NCBI RefSeq assembly: GCF_023276405.1
Contig: NZ_JALRMO010000001.1
Coordinates: 744,001-808,000 of the forward strand
Reading direction: 5' to 3'
From: Paenibacillus hamazuiensis
Lineage (GTDB): Bacteria > Bacillota > Bacilli > Paenibacillales > NBRC-103111
Length of the DNA: 64,000 nt
In this document: piece by piece, positions 52,657 to 61,361 of the stretch
Numbering within the stretch: the first letter of the stretch is position 1
How the letters are laid out: each line of letters opens with the position of its first letter
Notes under the pieces: generated by a model
The model's input: only the letters and a program-made list of their open reading frames with translations
Database searches by the model: none
Told to the model about the DNA's origin: nothing
Made by a program: the position numbers and the translations under genes

Positions 52657-54336
52657 TTGAGAAAATGGCTGGCGGGCCTCGTAACCGTACTTATGCTTAT
52701 TCCCCAAAGCAACGTTTTCGCCGCAACTACGAAAAACATTCATGTATCATTTAACAAGATCAGCATCAAAGTGAACGGTCAACCCGCTGCAAGCAACAAT
52801 ATTTTATATGACGGCACAACTTATGTTCCTCTGCGAAATATCGCGGAAATGATGGATAATTTGCCTGTGACCTTTTACCCTAACGAAAATATTGTCAATA
52901 TCGGAGCTGTTCCTTCCGGTAAAAAAGAACCCGGAATCCCCGCCACCCAGTCGGATGGCACCAAGGACGATGCAAGAGAAGAGAGCAGAGACGCGACGAT
53001 TGATGCAGTTTTCGATGCTATTACCATTATGGTCAATCTCGAAAAAGTGGAATCAAGCAACTTGCTGTACAACGGACGAACGTACGTCCCTCTTAGAGCG
53101 GTTTCCAACATTTTGGGGTTGGACGTTACTTATGATGAGCCTACATCCACCGCCTACATAGGAAAAATTCCCGATGGAGAGATTGCAACGTCGGATTCAT
53201 CGAACAAACCGGCCGCAAGCGGAATGTATAGTGTTCCGGCAGAAGGTGACATGGCAGGTTGGATGCTTTTAAAAGGGCACCCGTATGAGGGCAATTATGA
53301 AATATACTACACAACCGATGGGAAGTCGTTATCAGTTACCTCGAAAGACATAAGAAATCTCGATATGAACGAGAAATTTAGCTGGGTAGATGAGTTTGGA
53401 CAAACAAGGGTGAGTACCAGACAACAACTTTATACATTGATGGGGACGTTGAGAAAGGTTGCCGACGATGACTGGTTATTGAGCCGATTCGGCGATTTGT
53501 ACATGGAATATGTGGATTCTTATGTAATCCATCCAGAGAACTTGGTCACCCAATATCTCAAAGAAACAGGTCAAATGAAGCCGATAGACAGCAATGTTAT
53601 ATTAAAGCCTGGCGTCGACTTAAAAACAAAAGAAGTTACCCCGACTGCGGGATATAACAAATATGCGGACGGCACCGTCGTATTCTACGCTTACGATAAA
53701 TATGGCAATTACCGGGGAGAATTTATCGATCGGGATGATCGAAATTATGTTGAATACTTGCGGAACAACCGGACGGAACCTCCAAAATTATCGGATAAAT
53801 GGATGTCATTGAATGTATTGCAGAAAATTTATGAAGCCGAGGTCAGCGTCGACAGCCAAACCTTGATTCTCAAAAACGCGAAGGAAGAAATTATGCATCT
53901 TTCCCTTCCTGCTGACTGGAATCGGGCCGATGTTAAGGAGACAAAAATAAATAACATCCGAATCAAAAAATATAGTCCGGAACAAAACGCCACGAGTGAA
54001 AAATGGATAGACCTTGGTGCTCTGAAAGAAAAGGCCGGAATTACAATGAGTATCACCGACAGTGTTGATGATTTGGCGTTATACGGACCGTATGATGAAA
54101 AATTGGGAAAATCTCCAAAGCTGTTTGATATGAAATTTCCAAAATCCTGGAGCACCAGCACTAAAGAGGACGCAATCAATGTCAACGGGCTTCGTGTAAA
54201 GAAAGAAAACGATACCTATTACTTTTTCGTTGAAGATTTGGTGAGACTCAAGATTTTAACCGATAGCAGTGAAAAACGGGAATTTAGCATTTACTTGAAT
54301 GTCGATGACCTTGTATCGGCCGGATTGTTAAAATAA
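52657..54336 (+). CDS. Exported protein with two stalk (copper amine oxidase N) domains
   Basis: A 560-residue protein starting at TTG 52657 behind AAGGAG, which begins the signal peptide RKWLAGLVTVLMLIPQSNVFA. Two stalk repeats follow: ILYDGTTYVPLRNIAEMMDN (about residues 20-85) and LLYNGRTYVPLRAVSNILGLDV (about 105-170). The remaining 390 residues are hydrophilic and unrecognised (no catalytic motif). The base composition is more AT-rich than most neighbours, as is the DUF3153 gene that follows. Stalk domains are common in Paenibacillus surface proteins and do not imply copper or oxidase activity. Confidence 0.85.
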   Translation: MRKWLAGLVTVLMLIPQSNVFAATTKNIHVSFNKISIKVNGQPAASNNILYDGTTYVPLRNIAEMMDNLPVTFYPNENIVNIGAVPSGKKEPGIPATQSDGTKDDAREESRDATIDAVFDAITIMVNLEKVESSNLLYNGRTYVPLRAVSNILGLDVTYDEPTSTAYIGKIPDGEIATSDSSNKPAASGMYSVPAEGDMAGWMLLKGHPYEGNYEIYYTTDGKSLSVTSKDIRNLDMNEKFSWVDEFGQTRVSTRQQLYTLMGTLRKVADDDWLLSRFGDLYMEYVDSYVIHPENLVTQYLKETGQMKPIDSNVILKPGVDLKTKEVTPTAGYNKYADGTVVFYAYDKYGNYRGEFIDRDDRNYVEYLRNNRTEPPKLSDKWMSLNVLQKIYEAEVSVDSQTLILKNAKEEIMHLSLPADWNRADVKETKINNIRIKKYSPEQNATSEKWIDLGALKEKAGITMSITDSVDDLALYGPYDEKLGKSPKLFDMKFPKSWSTSTKEDAINVNGLRVKKENDTYYFFVEDLVRLKILTDSSEKREFSIYLNVDDLVSAGLLK

Positions 54337-54372
54337 CGTTCATGCCATGACGTGAACGCAGGAGGAATTATA

Positions 54373-55146
54373 TTGAACCGTCAAAAAATATTAACTTTGA
54401 GCGTGTTGAGTTTCCTGATTATTATGCTCACCGGATGTGTGAAGGCGGACTTTCATATCACGGTAAACAAAGACAGTTCCGCGGAACTCGATTATAAAAT
54501 CGGGATAAGCGCCCAAGTCGCAGGTTTGATGGCTGCCGGCAAAGATGCCAAAGATCCGCTGCAGGACATGAGACAGCAATTTGAGCAGCAAGGTTTTACG
54601 GTTATCCAGTATCGGGAAGGGGACTATATCGGCATCAATGCCAAGAAGCACCAGAGCGACATCAAGGAATTGAAATCGATCGGAAATCTAAACCCGAATC
54701 TGGGCAATCAAAAGGACAACAGCGGTGCGAACAGCATGAATATTGATGTTCAGAACGGACTTTTTTACACGACTTACAGTTATAAGGGCGCTCTGGATCT
54801 CAGCACATTGAAGCCTGATGCGAACGATACGATGGGGATCCAGAAAGCAATGCTCAACCAGATGGACCTCAAAGTAACCTTAACGCTGCCGGTAACCGCC
54901 GAAGAGCAGAATGCCTCCAGAGTGCTCGATGACAAGAAGACTTATCAGTGGGATCTTCTGCCCGGTTCGAACAACGAAATCGTGCTGAAAACAAAAGTGT
55001 TAAACGTGACCAACATTGTCGTTTTGATCATTGTTTTGGTTATTGTGCTGATCGTGGCGTTGACCGTCATTTCCAGAAGAAAGAAGAAAGCGGCTTTCTT
55101 GAACCCTCCTATTGCGATCGAAGAGCAGACCCCGCCGCACAGTTAA
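54373..55146 (+). CDS. DUF3153-like membrane-anchored lipoprotein
   Basis: A 257-residue protein from TTG 54373 behind GGAGGAA. Lipobox LTGC follows a hydrophobic signal. The body (VKADFHITVNKDSSAELDYKIGI, VTLTLPVTAEEQNASRVLDDKKTYQWDLLPGSNNEIVLK) is the DUF3153/LppM-like pattern. A C-terminal membrane helix (VTNIVVLIIVLVIVLIVALTVI) is followed by RRKKK. It is thus held at the membrane at both ends. It lies 36 bases after the stalk protein and is probably co-transcribed. Function unknown. Confidence 0.8.
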   Translation: MNRQKILTLSVLSFLIIMLTGCVKADFHITVNKDSSAELDYKIGISAQVAGLMAAGKDAKDPLQDMRQQFEQQGFTVIQYREGDYIGINAKKHQSDIKELKSIGNLNPNLGNQKDNSGANSMNIDVQNGLFYTTYSYKGALDLSTLKPDANDTMGIQKAMLNQMDLKVTLTLPVTAEEQNASRVLDDKKTYQWDLLPGSNNEIVLKTKVLNVTNIVVLIIVLVIVLIVALTVISRRKKKAAFLNPPIAIEEQTPPHS

Positions 55147-55213
55147 AAACTTCTTGCAGATTCCGTGAATATGGTATAAATTGGTCCATATCACGGGGCA
55201 GGAGTGTGGGAAA

Positions 55214-56506
55214 ATGGAACGCGGGACGGATTACAACCGGATGGATATTGACGAACTGAACAGGCAATATCAAGCGCTGCAGGAAAAATACGAAGGATTC
55301 AAAAGCCGCGGCATGTCCCTGGATATGTCCAGAGGTAAGCCGTGTCCGGAACAACTCGAGCTTTCCAGGGGGATGCTCGACATATTGTCATCCGAAGACA
55401 GCCTGAAAGCGATGGACGGCACCGATTGCCTCAACTACGGAGGCATCGACGGCATCCCCGAAGCGAAGCAATTGTTTGCGCAGATGCTGGAGGTCGGCGC
55501 GAGCGAGATCCTCGTCGGCGGCAACTCGAGCCTGACGATGATGCACGACGCTTTGTCGAGAGCGATGCTTCATGGGGTTTACGGCAGCGCGACGCCGTGG
55601 GGGAAACTGCCGAAGGTGAAGTTGTTATGCCCGAGTCCGGGGTATGACCGGCATTTTGCGATATGCGAGCTGCTCGGCATCGAAATGATTGCGGTAGACA
55701 TGCTGCCGGACGGTCCGGACATGGATGCGGTGGAGAGGCTGGTCCGCGAAGACGATTCCATCAAAGGCATATGGTGCGTTCCCAAATACAGCAACCCGGA
55801 GGGAATTACCTACTCGGATGAAACGGTTGATCGGCTGGCCGGCATGAAGACGAAAGCAAGCGATTTTAGAATCATGTGGGACGATGCTTATACGGTGCAT
55901 CATTTGACGACGAAGCCCGACCGTTTGAAAAATATACTGGAAGCCTGCAAAAAAGCGGGGAACCCCGACCGCGCGTTTATCTTCGCCTCGACGTCCAAGA
56001 TTACGTTCCCCAGCGCCGGAGTGGCGGTGCTCGCATCCAGCGAAGCGAACTTGAATTTCATTAGAAAGCAGCTGTCCGTGCAAACGATCGGCCCGGATAA
56101 AATCAACCAGCTGCGCCATGTCCGTTTTCTGCAGAACATGGATGTTTTGCAGGCGCACATGGAAAAGCACGCTGCGATTATCAAGCCGAAATTCGATATT
56201 GTCTTGAATAAGCTCGAATCGGAGTTAGGCGGAAAAAACATCGCCTCCTGGATCAAGCCGAACGGAGGTTACTTCTTAAGCCTGAACACATTGGACGGCT
56301 GCGCCAAAGAAGTTGTCCGTTTGGCGGCGGAAGCAGGCGTCACCTTGACCAAGGCGGGCGCTACTTACCCGTACGGCAGCGATCCGCGGGACCGGAATAT
56401 CCGGATTGCGCCTACGTTTCCTTCGGCTGAGGAGCTTGAAACCGCGATTGACGTATTGTGCGTCTGCGTTCAGCTGGCAAGCATCAAGAAGGTGTTAGCC
56501 TCATAA
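55214..56506 (+). CDS. PLP-dependent aminotransferase, AspT-type (aspartate aminotransferase subgroup)
   Basis: A 430-residue class I/II aminotransferase that follows the Corynebacterium AspT-like family closely: LDMSRGKPCPEQLELSRGML, DCLNYGGIDGIPEAKQLF, CPSPGYDRHFAICELLGIEM, WCVPKYSNPEGITYSDETV, with the PLP Lys in FASTSKITFPSAG. It would transfer the amino group between aspartate (or a related acid) and 2-oxoglutarate. ATG 55214 has GGAG nine bases upstream. Monocistronic, closed by a terminator. The family call relies on remembered similarity. Confidence 0.88.
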   Translation: MERGTDYNRMDIDELNRQYQALQEKYEGFKSRGMSLDMSRGKPCPEQLELSRGMLDILSSEDSLKAMDGTDCLNYGGIDGIPEAKQLFAQMLEVGASEILVGGNSSLTMMHDALSRAMLHGVYGSATPWGKLPKVKLLCPSPGYDRHFAICELLGIEMIAVDMLPDGPDMDAVERLVREDDSIKGIWCVPKYSNPEGITYSDETVDRLAGMKTKASDFRIMWDDAYTVHHLTTKPDRLKNILEACKKAGNPDRAFIFASTSKITFPSAGVAVLASSEANLNFIRKQLSVQTIGPDKINQLRHVRFLQNMDVLQAHMEKHAAIIKPKFDIVLNKLESELGGKNIASWIKPNGGYFLSLNTLDGCAKEVVRLAAEAGVTLTKAGATYPYGSDPRDRNIRIAPTFPSAEELETAIDVLCVCVQLASIKKVLAS

Positions 56507-56509
56507 AAA

Positions 56510-56545
56510 AAGTGGAAACCTGCCCTGGAGAAGGGCAGGTTTATT
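56510..56545. terminator. Bidirectional terminator between convergent genes
   Basis: AAACCTGCCC (56516-56525) pairs perfectly with GGGCAGGTTT (56533-56542). An A-run on the left and TTTATT on the right let it serve both the aminotransferase and the oxidoreductase genes. Confidence 0.8.
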
Positions 56546-56576
56546 CAAATATATACTCCGCATAGGGCAGGCCAGG

Positions 56577-57596
56577 TCATGGAGCGATGCGGATGCAAAC
56601 CTTACCGAAATAGGTGCCCTTTTCCATGTAACGCAGAGCTTCCGCCGATTGCTCAAACGGGAAGATGCGGTCGATGACAGGGCGCAGCTTGTTTTGGCCG
56701 ACGGCACGGTTCATCGCTTCGAACATCGTGCGGCTGCCGACGTTGATGCCTTGCAGCCGGACTTTTTTCTGAAAAGCGGGAATCAGGTTGAAGCCGTCCA
56801 CGCTCATTCCCGACAAGAGGCCGATCAGGCTCACCTGCCCTTCGGGGCGAACGGCTGCCACCGAGCGGTTGAGCGTTGCGGCACCGCCAAGTTCGACGAC
56901 ATGATCGGCGCCGCGGCCGTCCGTGAACTCGAGCACCGCCTCGTCCCAGTCGGGGGTTTGCCGATAGTTGACGGTAAAATCGGCGCCGAGCCGCTTTGCC
57001 CGCTCAAGCTTCTCGTTGCTGCTCGACGTGACGATAACCGCCGCCCCTTGGAGCTTGGCGAACTGCAGCGCGAACAGCGAGACGCCGCCGGTGCCCTGCA
57101 CGACGACGGTATCGCCGGCTTTGACTTTACCTTCCTCTACGATCGCATGCCACGCCGTGACGCCGGCACACGGGAGCGCCGCGGCTTCTTCGTCCGTCAA
57201 ATGGTCGGGCACGCGCACGAGGCCTTCTTCGGGCAGCACGACATATTCCGCCAGCATCCCGGCTTTCGGAACGCCGAGCATGCTCTGCAGGTAGCTTTTT
57301 TGCAGCGGGCCGGAAATCCAGTCCTGCGTAAAAATGCCGCTGACCCGGTCCCCCGGCTTGAAACGGCCGGCCTGCTCGCCGAGCTGAACCACTTCGCCGA
57401 CGCCATCGGACACCGGCACGAACGGGAGCGCGGCATCCGGGTTGTAAAAGCCGGAGACGACGCCGAGATCGCGGGCATTCAGCGATACCGCGCGCATGCG
57501 AATAAGCACTTCTCCCGGGCCGGGAACGGGTACGGGACGATCAGTAAGCGTGAGGTTATCCAAGCCGAAGCCGTTTTGAATTTCGAATATTTTCAT
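56577..57596 (-). CDS. Zinc-free MDR-family NAD(P)H:quinone oxidoreductase-like dehydrogenase
   Basis: A 339-residue medium-chain dehydrogenase: GroES-like N-domain (PVPGPGEVLIRMRAVSLNARDLGVVSG), nucleotide-binding domain with VVVQGTGGVSLFALQFAKLQGA, then VIVTSSSNEKLERAKRLGADFTVNY. The structural Cys cluster of zinc alcohol dehydrogenases is missing, which fits the quinone-oxidoreductase branch. ATG 57596 is 11 bases from AAAGGAG. It is divergent from an HxlR regulator with a single Cys17, a pair resembling QorR/qorA systems that respond to quinones or other electrophiles. Confidence 0.85.
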   Translation of the reverse strand: MKIFEIQNGFGLDNLTLTDRPVPVPGPGEVLIRMRAVSLNARDLGVVSGFYNPDAALPFVPVSDGVGEVVQLGEQAGRFKPGDRVSGIFTQDWISGPLQKSYLQSMLGVPKAGMLAEYVVLPEEGLVRVPDHLTDEEAAALPCAGVTAWHAIVEEGKVKAGDTVVVQGTGGVSLFALQFAKLQGAAVIVTSSSNEKLERAKRLGADFTVNYRQTPDWDEAVLEFTDGRGADHVVELGGAATLNRSVAAVRPEGQVSLIGLLSGMSVDGFNLIPAFQKKVRLQGINVGSRTMFEAMNRAVGQNKLRPVIDRIFPFEQSAEALRYMEKGTYFGKVCIRIAP

Positions 57597-57646
57597 TGGA
57601 TCCATCTCTCCTTTAATTGGGGGTATAGACATACAATAATGCATGA

Positions 57647-57659
57647 ACTAATATTTAGT
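57647..57659. promoter_or_regulatory. ACTAA-N3-TTAGT palindrome, candidate HxlR operator
   Basis: An inverted repeat of five-base arms between the divergent oxidoreductase and HxlR genes, resembling the A/T-rich ACT...AGT sites of YodB/QorR-type regulators. Confidence 0.5.
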
Positions 57660-57745
57660 AAGTAGGCACTTTTTCGTGCGCAGCGAACGAAAAAGTAAAT
57701 ATTGCGACCAGCGCCGAATTTCGGCTTTTAGGAGGAGGAAATTAA

Positions 57746-58171
57746 ATGCTGAACACGATAAATAAATCGAAGCCGGACATCTCATTGTCGGTTTGCAGCT
57801 ACAGTAAGGTGCTTGAGATCATTTCCAGCAAGTGGACGGCGCTTGTTCTTTATGCGCTTGAGAGCGGCAGCATACGCTACGGGGAAATAAGAAGGCGGAT
57901 CGAAGGCATTTCGCAAAAAATGCTCACCCATACGCTTCGCCAACTGGAGCGCGACGGACTCGTCCGCCGCGAGGTTCATCCGGCGGTGCCTCCCGTCGTC
58001 GATTACATGCTGACCCCGCTTGGGGAAACGCTGATTCCGCATATGCGCCAGCTGAAAGAGTGGGCGAACAGCTATTATCCGCTTGTCGAGCAGGCGAGGC
58101 TTGAGTACGACCGGGTGAGCGGAACGGCCGGTTCGGCAAATGGAACGGATGAACCCGGCATCTTTGGTTAA
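57746..58171 (+). CDS. HxlR-family regulator with one cysteine (QorR/YodB-like)
   Basis: A 141-residue winged-helix protein: ISSKWTALVLYALESGSIRYGEIRRRIEGISQKMLTHTLRQLERDGLVRR is the HxlR core (residues about 25-75). The only cysteine is Cys17, at the position used for redox sensing in QorR. AGGAGGAGG precedes the ATG. It likely represses the divergent oxidoreductase and itself, releasing DNA when Cys17 is oxidised or alkylated. That mechanism is inferred from relatives. Confidence 0.9.
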   Translation: MLNTINKSKPDISLSVCSYSKVLEIISSKWTALVLYALESGSIRYGEIRRRIEGISQKMLTHTLRQLERDGLVRREVHPAVPPVVDYMLTPLGETLIPHMRQLKEWANSYYPLVEQARLEYDRVSGTAGSANGTDEPGIFG

Positions 58172-58195
58172 TCCTTGAATATGGTACAATATAAC

Positions 58196-58248
58196 TGTGG
58201 ATGAATAGACGGGGGCCGGGCTTATGCCCCAACCCGTTTGCATCCACA
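58196..58248 (+). other. Structured 5' leader of the aminopeptidase gene
   Basis: TGTGGATG (58196-58203) and CATCCACA (58241-58248) form a perfect outer stem that encloses ACGGG/CCCGT and GGGC-TTAT-GCCC. It follows a TACAAT (58185-58190) and ends 30 bases before the start codon. No known riboswitch class was recognised. Confidence 0.5.
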
Positions 58249-58278
58249 GAATGCAGCCTTTTTGGAAGGAGCGGTAAC

Positions 58279-59511
58279 ATGACCGATTTTATGGAAAAAC
58301 TGGAGCGATACGCCGCCTTGGCCGTCCAGGTAGGGGTGAACGTGCAGAAGGGCCAAACCCTGGTGGTCACCGCGCCGCTGTCTGCAGCTCCATTTGTGCG
58401 GATCGTGACCCGAAAAGCGTATGAGGCCGGCGCCAAAAACGTACATATCGAATGGAACGACGACGACATCACCCGCATCAAATACGAGCTGGCTCCGGAC
58501 GAAGCGTTTCTCGAATACCCGCAGTGGCGGGCCAAGGGCTGGGAGGACATGGCGGAAAACGGAGCGGCGTTTCTGTCGATCATCGCTTCCAACCCCGATT
58601 TGCTCAGCGGCATCGACCCGCAGCGGATCGCGAACGCGAATAAAACCGCAGGCCAGGCGCTGCAAAAATACCGCAGCTATCTGATGGCGGACAAAAACAG
58701 CTGGTCGGTGATCGCGGTGCCTTCTCCCGCCTGGGCGGCCAAGGTGTTTCCCGACGTCGCGGAAAGCGAAAGGGAAAACGCCTTGTGGGACGCGATCTTC
58801 GCAGCTACGCGGATCAATATGGAAGATCCGGTGCGTGCCTGGAAGGAGCATACGCAAAATCTCGACGCCAAAGCGGACTTCCTGAACGCGAAAAAATACC
58901 GCATGCTTCGTTACCGCGGCCCCGGCACCGATCTGACCGTCGAGCTGCCGCAGGGGCACATATGGGTGAGCGGCGGCAGCGTCAATGCGCAGGGAACCGC
59001 CTTTGTCGCAAATATGCCGACGGAGGAAGTGTTCACCGCTCCGCAGAAGGACGGGGTGAACGGGACCGTGCGCAGCACGAAGCCGCTGAGCTACGGCGGT
59101 CGGCTCATTCAGGATTTTTCGCTGACGTTTGAAAAAGGGAAAATCGTGAACATCTCCGCCGCCGAAGGGCTTGAGGTGCTGCAGCGGCTGGTCGGAACGG
59201 ATGAAGGGGCGGCTTACCTCGGGGAGGTGGCGCTCGTTCCGCACCGTTCCCCGATCTCCGATACGCAAATCGTCTTCTTCAATACGCTGTTCGACGAAAA
59301 TGCGTCCAGCCACCTCGCGATCGGGAACGCCTACGCGTTCTGCCTTGAAGGCGGCAAGGAAATGGCGCAGCAGGAGCTTGCAGAGCGAGGGCTCAACTCG
59401 AGCATCGTACACGTCGATTTCATGATCGGCTCAGCCGAAATGGATATTGACGGCGTGACGGCGGACGGCACAGAAGAAGCGCTGTTCCGCCAAGGCAACT
59501 GGGCGATTTAA
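58279..59511 (+). CDS. M29-family aminopeptidase (AmpS/PepS-like)
   Basis: A 410-residue cytoplasmic aminopeptidase: VNVQKGQTLVVTAPLSAAPFVRIVTRKAY at the start, the metal-site region FVANMPTEEVFTAPQKDGVNGTV, LGEVALVPHRSPIS, and FFNTLFDENASSHLAIGNAYAFCLEGG with its Glu/His ligands. Family members use two divalent metals to remove N-terminal residues from peptides. GGAAGGAGCGG precedes ATG 58279; an upstream in-frame ATG at 58201 lies inside the leader hairpin and is unlikely. Monocistronic. Confidence 0.93.
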   Translation: MTDFMEKLERYAALAVQVGVNVQKGQTLVVTAPLSAAPFVRIVTRKAYEAGAKNVHIEWNDDDITRIKYELAPDEAFLEYPQWRAKGWEDMAENGAAFLSIIASNPDLLSGIDPQRIANANKTAGQALQKYRSYLMADKNSWSVIAVPSPAWAAKVFPDVAESERENALWDAIFAATRINMEDPVRAWKEHTQNLDAKADFLNAKKYRMLRYRGPGTDLTVELPQGHIWVSGGSVNAQGTAFVANMPTEEVFTAPQKDGVNGTVRSTKPLSYGGRLIQDFSLTFEKGKIVNISAAEGLEVLQRLVGTDEGAAYLGEVALVPHRSPISDTQIVFFNTLFDENASSHLAIGNAYAFCLEGGKEMAQQELAERGLNSSIVHVDFMIGSAEMDIDGVTADGTEEALFRQGNWAI

Positions 59512-59558
59512 GGCGTAGAGGTTGCATGGCTCTCGAAAGTCCGCAATATAGATGAGTG

Positions 59559-59607
59559 AACGGAGTGTTAGCGGAACAGTGTTTTTCCGCCAACGCTCCG
59601 TTTTTTT
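59559..59607 (+). terminator. Terminator after the aminopeptidase gene
   Basis: AACGGAGTGTTAGCGG pairs with CCGCCAACGCTCCGTT with two imperfections, followed by TTTTT. Confidence 0.85.
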
Positions 59608-59663
59608 ATTGCTTAGGAGCTTAGGAAATTATGCTGGGCTAATTTTTGCGGATAACCGGGGGC

Positions 59664-59716
59664 TCCCCCAAAAGTACCAGGAATAGGCTGCAAAGGTTCA
59701 CGCCACTTTTGGGGGA
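59664..59716. repeat. 12-base perfect inverted repeat upstream of the MFS gene
   Basis: TCCCCCAAAAGT (59664-59675) and ACTTTTGGGGGA (59705-59716) flank 29 bases. No gene is seen in 59512-59834; besides the terminator this repeat is the only structure. It may be a regulator site, a second terminator (T-rich sequence follows) or a small mobile remnant. Confidence 0.55.
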
Positions 59717-59834
59717 TTTGTTCCCTTTTTGGAATGGATCGCTTGCAGCCGCCGAATTTGGCTCCGGGTATGGTCAACCCCGGCGATCCGCTTTATAATT
59801 AGCTTATTCGACCAGGAATCAGGTGACTTCAAAC

Positions 59835-60992
59835 ATGATCGTCTATATCATCTATGTTGTGAGCGCTATCAACCAGCTGATCGTCTCGGGGACGAAGCCG
59901 GTCGTATCGCTGTACGCGACGAAGCTTGGGGCGACGCCTGCGGAAATCGGCATCATCGTATCGGTATTTGCTTTTTTGCCGGCGCTGCTGGCCATTCATA
60001 TCGGCAGGTGGATCGATCTCTACGGCATCCGCAGACTGGTCTCGCTCGGCGGGGCGGGTCTCTTTTTGTCGCTTGTCGCGCCGATCGTTTATCCGCATTT
60101 CATCACCTTTGTATTTTCCCAGGCGCTTATGGGTGTGGCTTTTACGTTCCAGGTCGTCGCGCTGCAAAAGCGGATCGGAGTCACGGGCGACATCGAGAAA
60201 AGAATCGCTACGTTCAGCCTTGTCGCCTCGCTTGGAGCCATGGCGGGTCCTGCGATGAGCACCTTTTTGTACGAGCATTACAGCTTTATGGTTTCGTATG
60301 CGGTGAACAGCGTTTTGATGCTCATAGGCATGGTGATCGTCCGGCTCGTATCGCTGGAAAAATGGGAGCTTGCCGGCGGAGCGGCGGAGTCGCACAGCTC
60401 CCCGGACGCGGCAGGCGGCAGCGTGTGGAGCATGCTGAAGCAGCGCGATTTGCGCAATGCGGTCATCATCAGCGGGCTGATGCTGTCGAACCGGGAAATA
60501 TTCGCCGCTTATTTTCCACTGCTCGGCGAGAAATTGAACCTGAGCCCGACGCAGATCGGGATCATCTTGTCGCTGATGGGCGCCGCCTCGATGGCGATCC
60601 GCATGACGCAGCCGGTGCTTGTTCGCCGCTTCGGCAGGATGAATGTGCTGACCTGGGCGCTGTACATCAGCGGAGTTATTTACCTGCTGACCCCGTCCAT
60701 ACCGCTTGCGGTCGTGCTGACGATACTTATCTGCATCCTCGGGGCCGGTCTCGGACTTGGGCAGCCGCTCAGCTTGTCGTACACGATCCAGGTCAGCCCG
60801 CTCGAACGCCGGGGCGAGGTGCTGGGCATGCGCATTACGTTCAACCGCGTATCGCAGTTGGTCGTGCCGCTGCTGTTCGGATCGATCGGCGGAGTGGCGG
60901 GGGTGACCGCGATATTTTGGGCGAGCGGTCTGCTGCTGCTGTTCGGAGGGGTGATGACGCGGGCCAAACCGGCCGCGGCATCGGAAACATAA
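59835..60992 (+). CDS. MFS transporter
   Basis: About 385 residues and 12 predicted hydrophobic segments. The loop after helix 2 (IGRWIDLYGIRRLVSLGG) is the MFS A-motif variant; GLGQPLSLSYTIQVSPLERRGEVLGMRITFNRV is an exporter-like second-half motif. ATG 59835 has AGGTGA eight bases upstream; GTG 59823 is an alternative. A different-frame ORF (59729-61033) over the same stretch is an artefact of high GC. The substrate is unknown; probably a drug or sugar exporter. Confidence 0.88.
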   Translation: MIVYIIYVVSAINQLIVSGTKPVVSLYATKLGATPAEIGIIVSVFAFLPALLAIHIGRWIDLYGIRRLVSLGGAGLFLSLVAPIVYPHFITFVFSQALMGVAFTFQVVALQKRIGVTGDIEKRIATFSLVASLGAMAGPAMSTFLYEHYSFMVSYAVNSVLMLIGMVIVRLVSLEKWELAGGAAESHSSPDAAGGSVWSMLKQRDLRNAVIISGLMLSNREIFAAYFPLLGEKLNLSPTQIGIILSLMGAASMAIRMTQPVLVRRFGRMNVLTWALYISGVIYLLTPSIPLAVVLTILICILGAGLGLGQPLSLSYTIQVSPLERRGEVLGMRITFNRVSQLVVPLLFGSIGGVAGVTAIFWASGLLLLFGGVMTRAKPAAASET

Positions 60993-61084
60993 CCGGCTGC
61001 TCCGACCGTACGGAAGGACGGCGGCGGCTTTAAGAGCGGCGGCAACATATTCGCGTCCGACCCGCCCATCTTCGAAAATAAGCA

Positions 61085-61113
61085 TTGACGCGCAGGCATT
61101 TACGGAATATGAT
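61085..61113 (+). promoter_or_regulatory. Strong promoter of the T-box-serC unit
   Basis: TTGACG (61085-61090) and TATGAT (61108-61113) with 17-base spacing. Transcription should start near 61120. Confidence 0.75.
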
Positions 61114-61119
61114 TAGCGT

Positions 61120-61329
61120 AATATCAAATTGTGATCATGCCTATGAAGAGCATCCAACTCGGAGGCGTTTTCGCCAAGAATGGCCGGAGCAAGCTATTCT
61201 AAGTTAACCGGGCCCGCCCGTTATCGCGGAACCAAAGAGGGGAGACGTCCTGCGGGGACGTTTCTCAAATTGGGTGGCACCGCGAGCAGAGCGCTCCTCG
61301 TCCCAATCGGACGAGGGCGCTCTTTGTGT
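61120..61329 (+). ncRNA. T-box leader of serC (tRNA-Ser sensing)
   Basis: The conserved T-box TGGCACCGCG lies at 61275-61284. A stem-III-like CGGGC/GCCCG with GTTAT lies upstream, and a terminator stem follows (AGAGCGC..GCGCTCT with CCTCGTCC/GGACGAGG, 61288-61323, then TTTG). In the TGGN bulge N is C, which would pair with G73, the discriminator base of tRNA-Ser. Uncharged tRNA would favour the antiterminator and allow serC transcription. The specifier codon was not assigned with certainty (TCT and AGC can both be read in the 5' part). Confidence 0.85.
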
Positions 61330-61361
61330 TTTCAAAAACGTTAATCGAGGAGGAAACGATC

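Noticed and set aside
59729-61033. 434-codon plus-strand ORF overlapping the MFS gene
   Set aside because: Different frame, Arg/His/Gly-rich, no hydrophobic pattern; the MFS frame is convincing.
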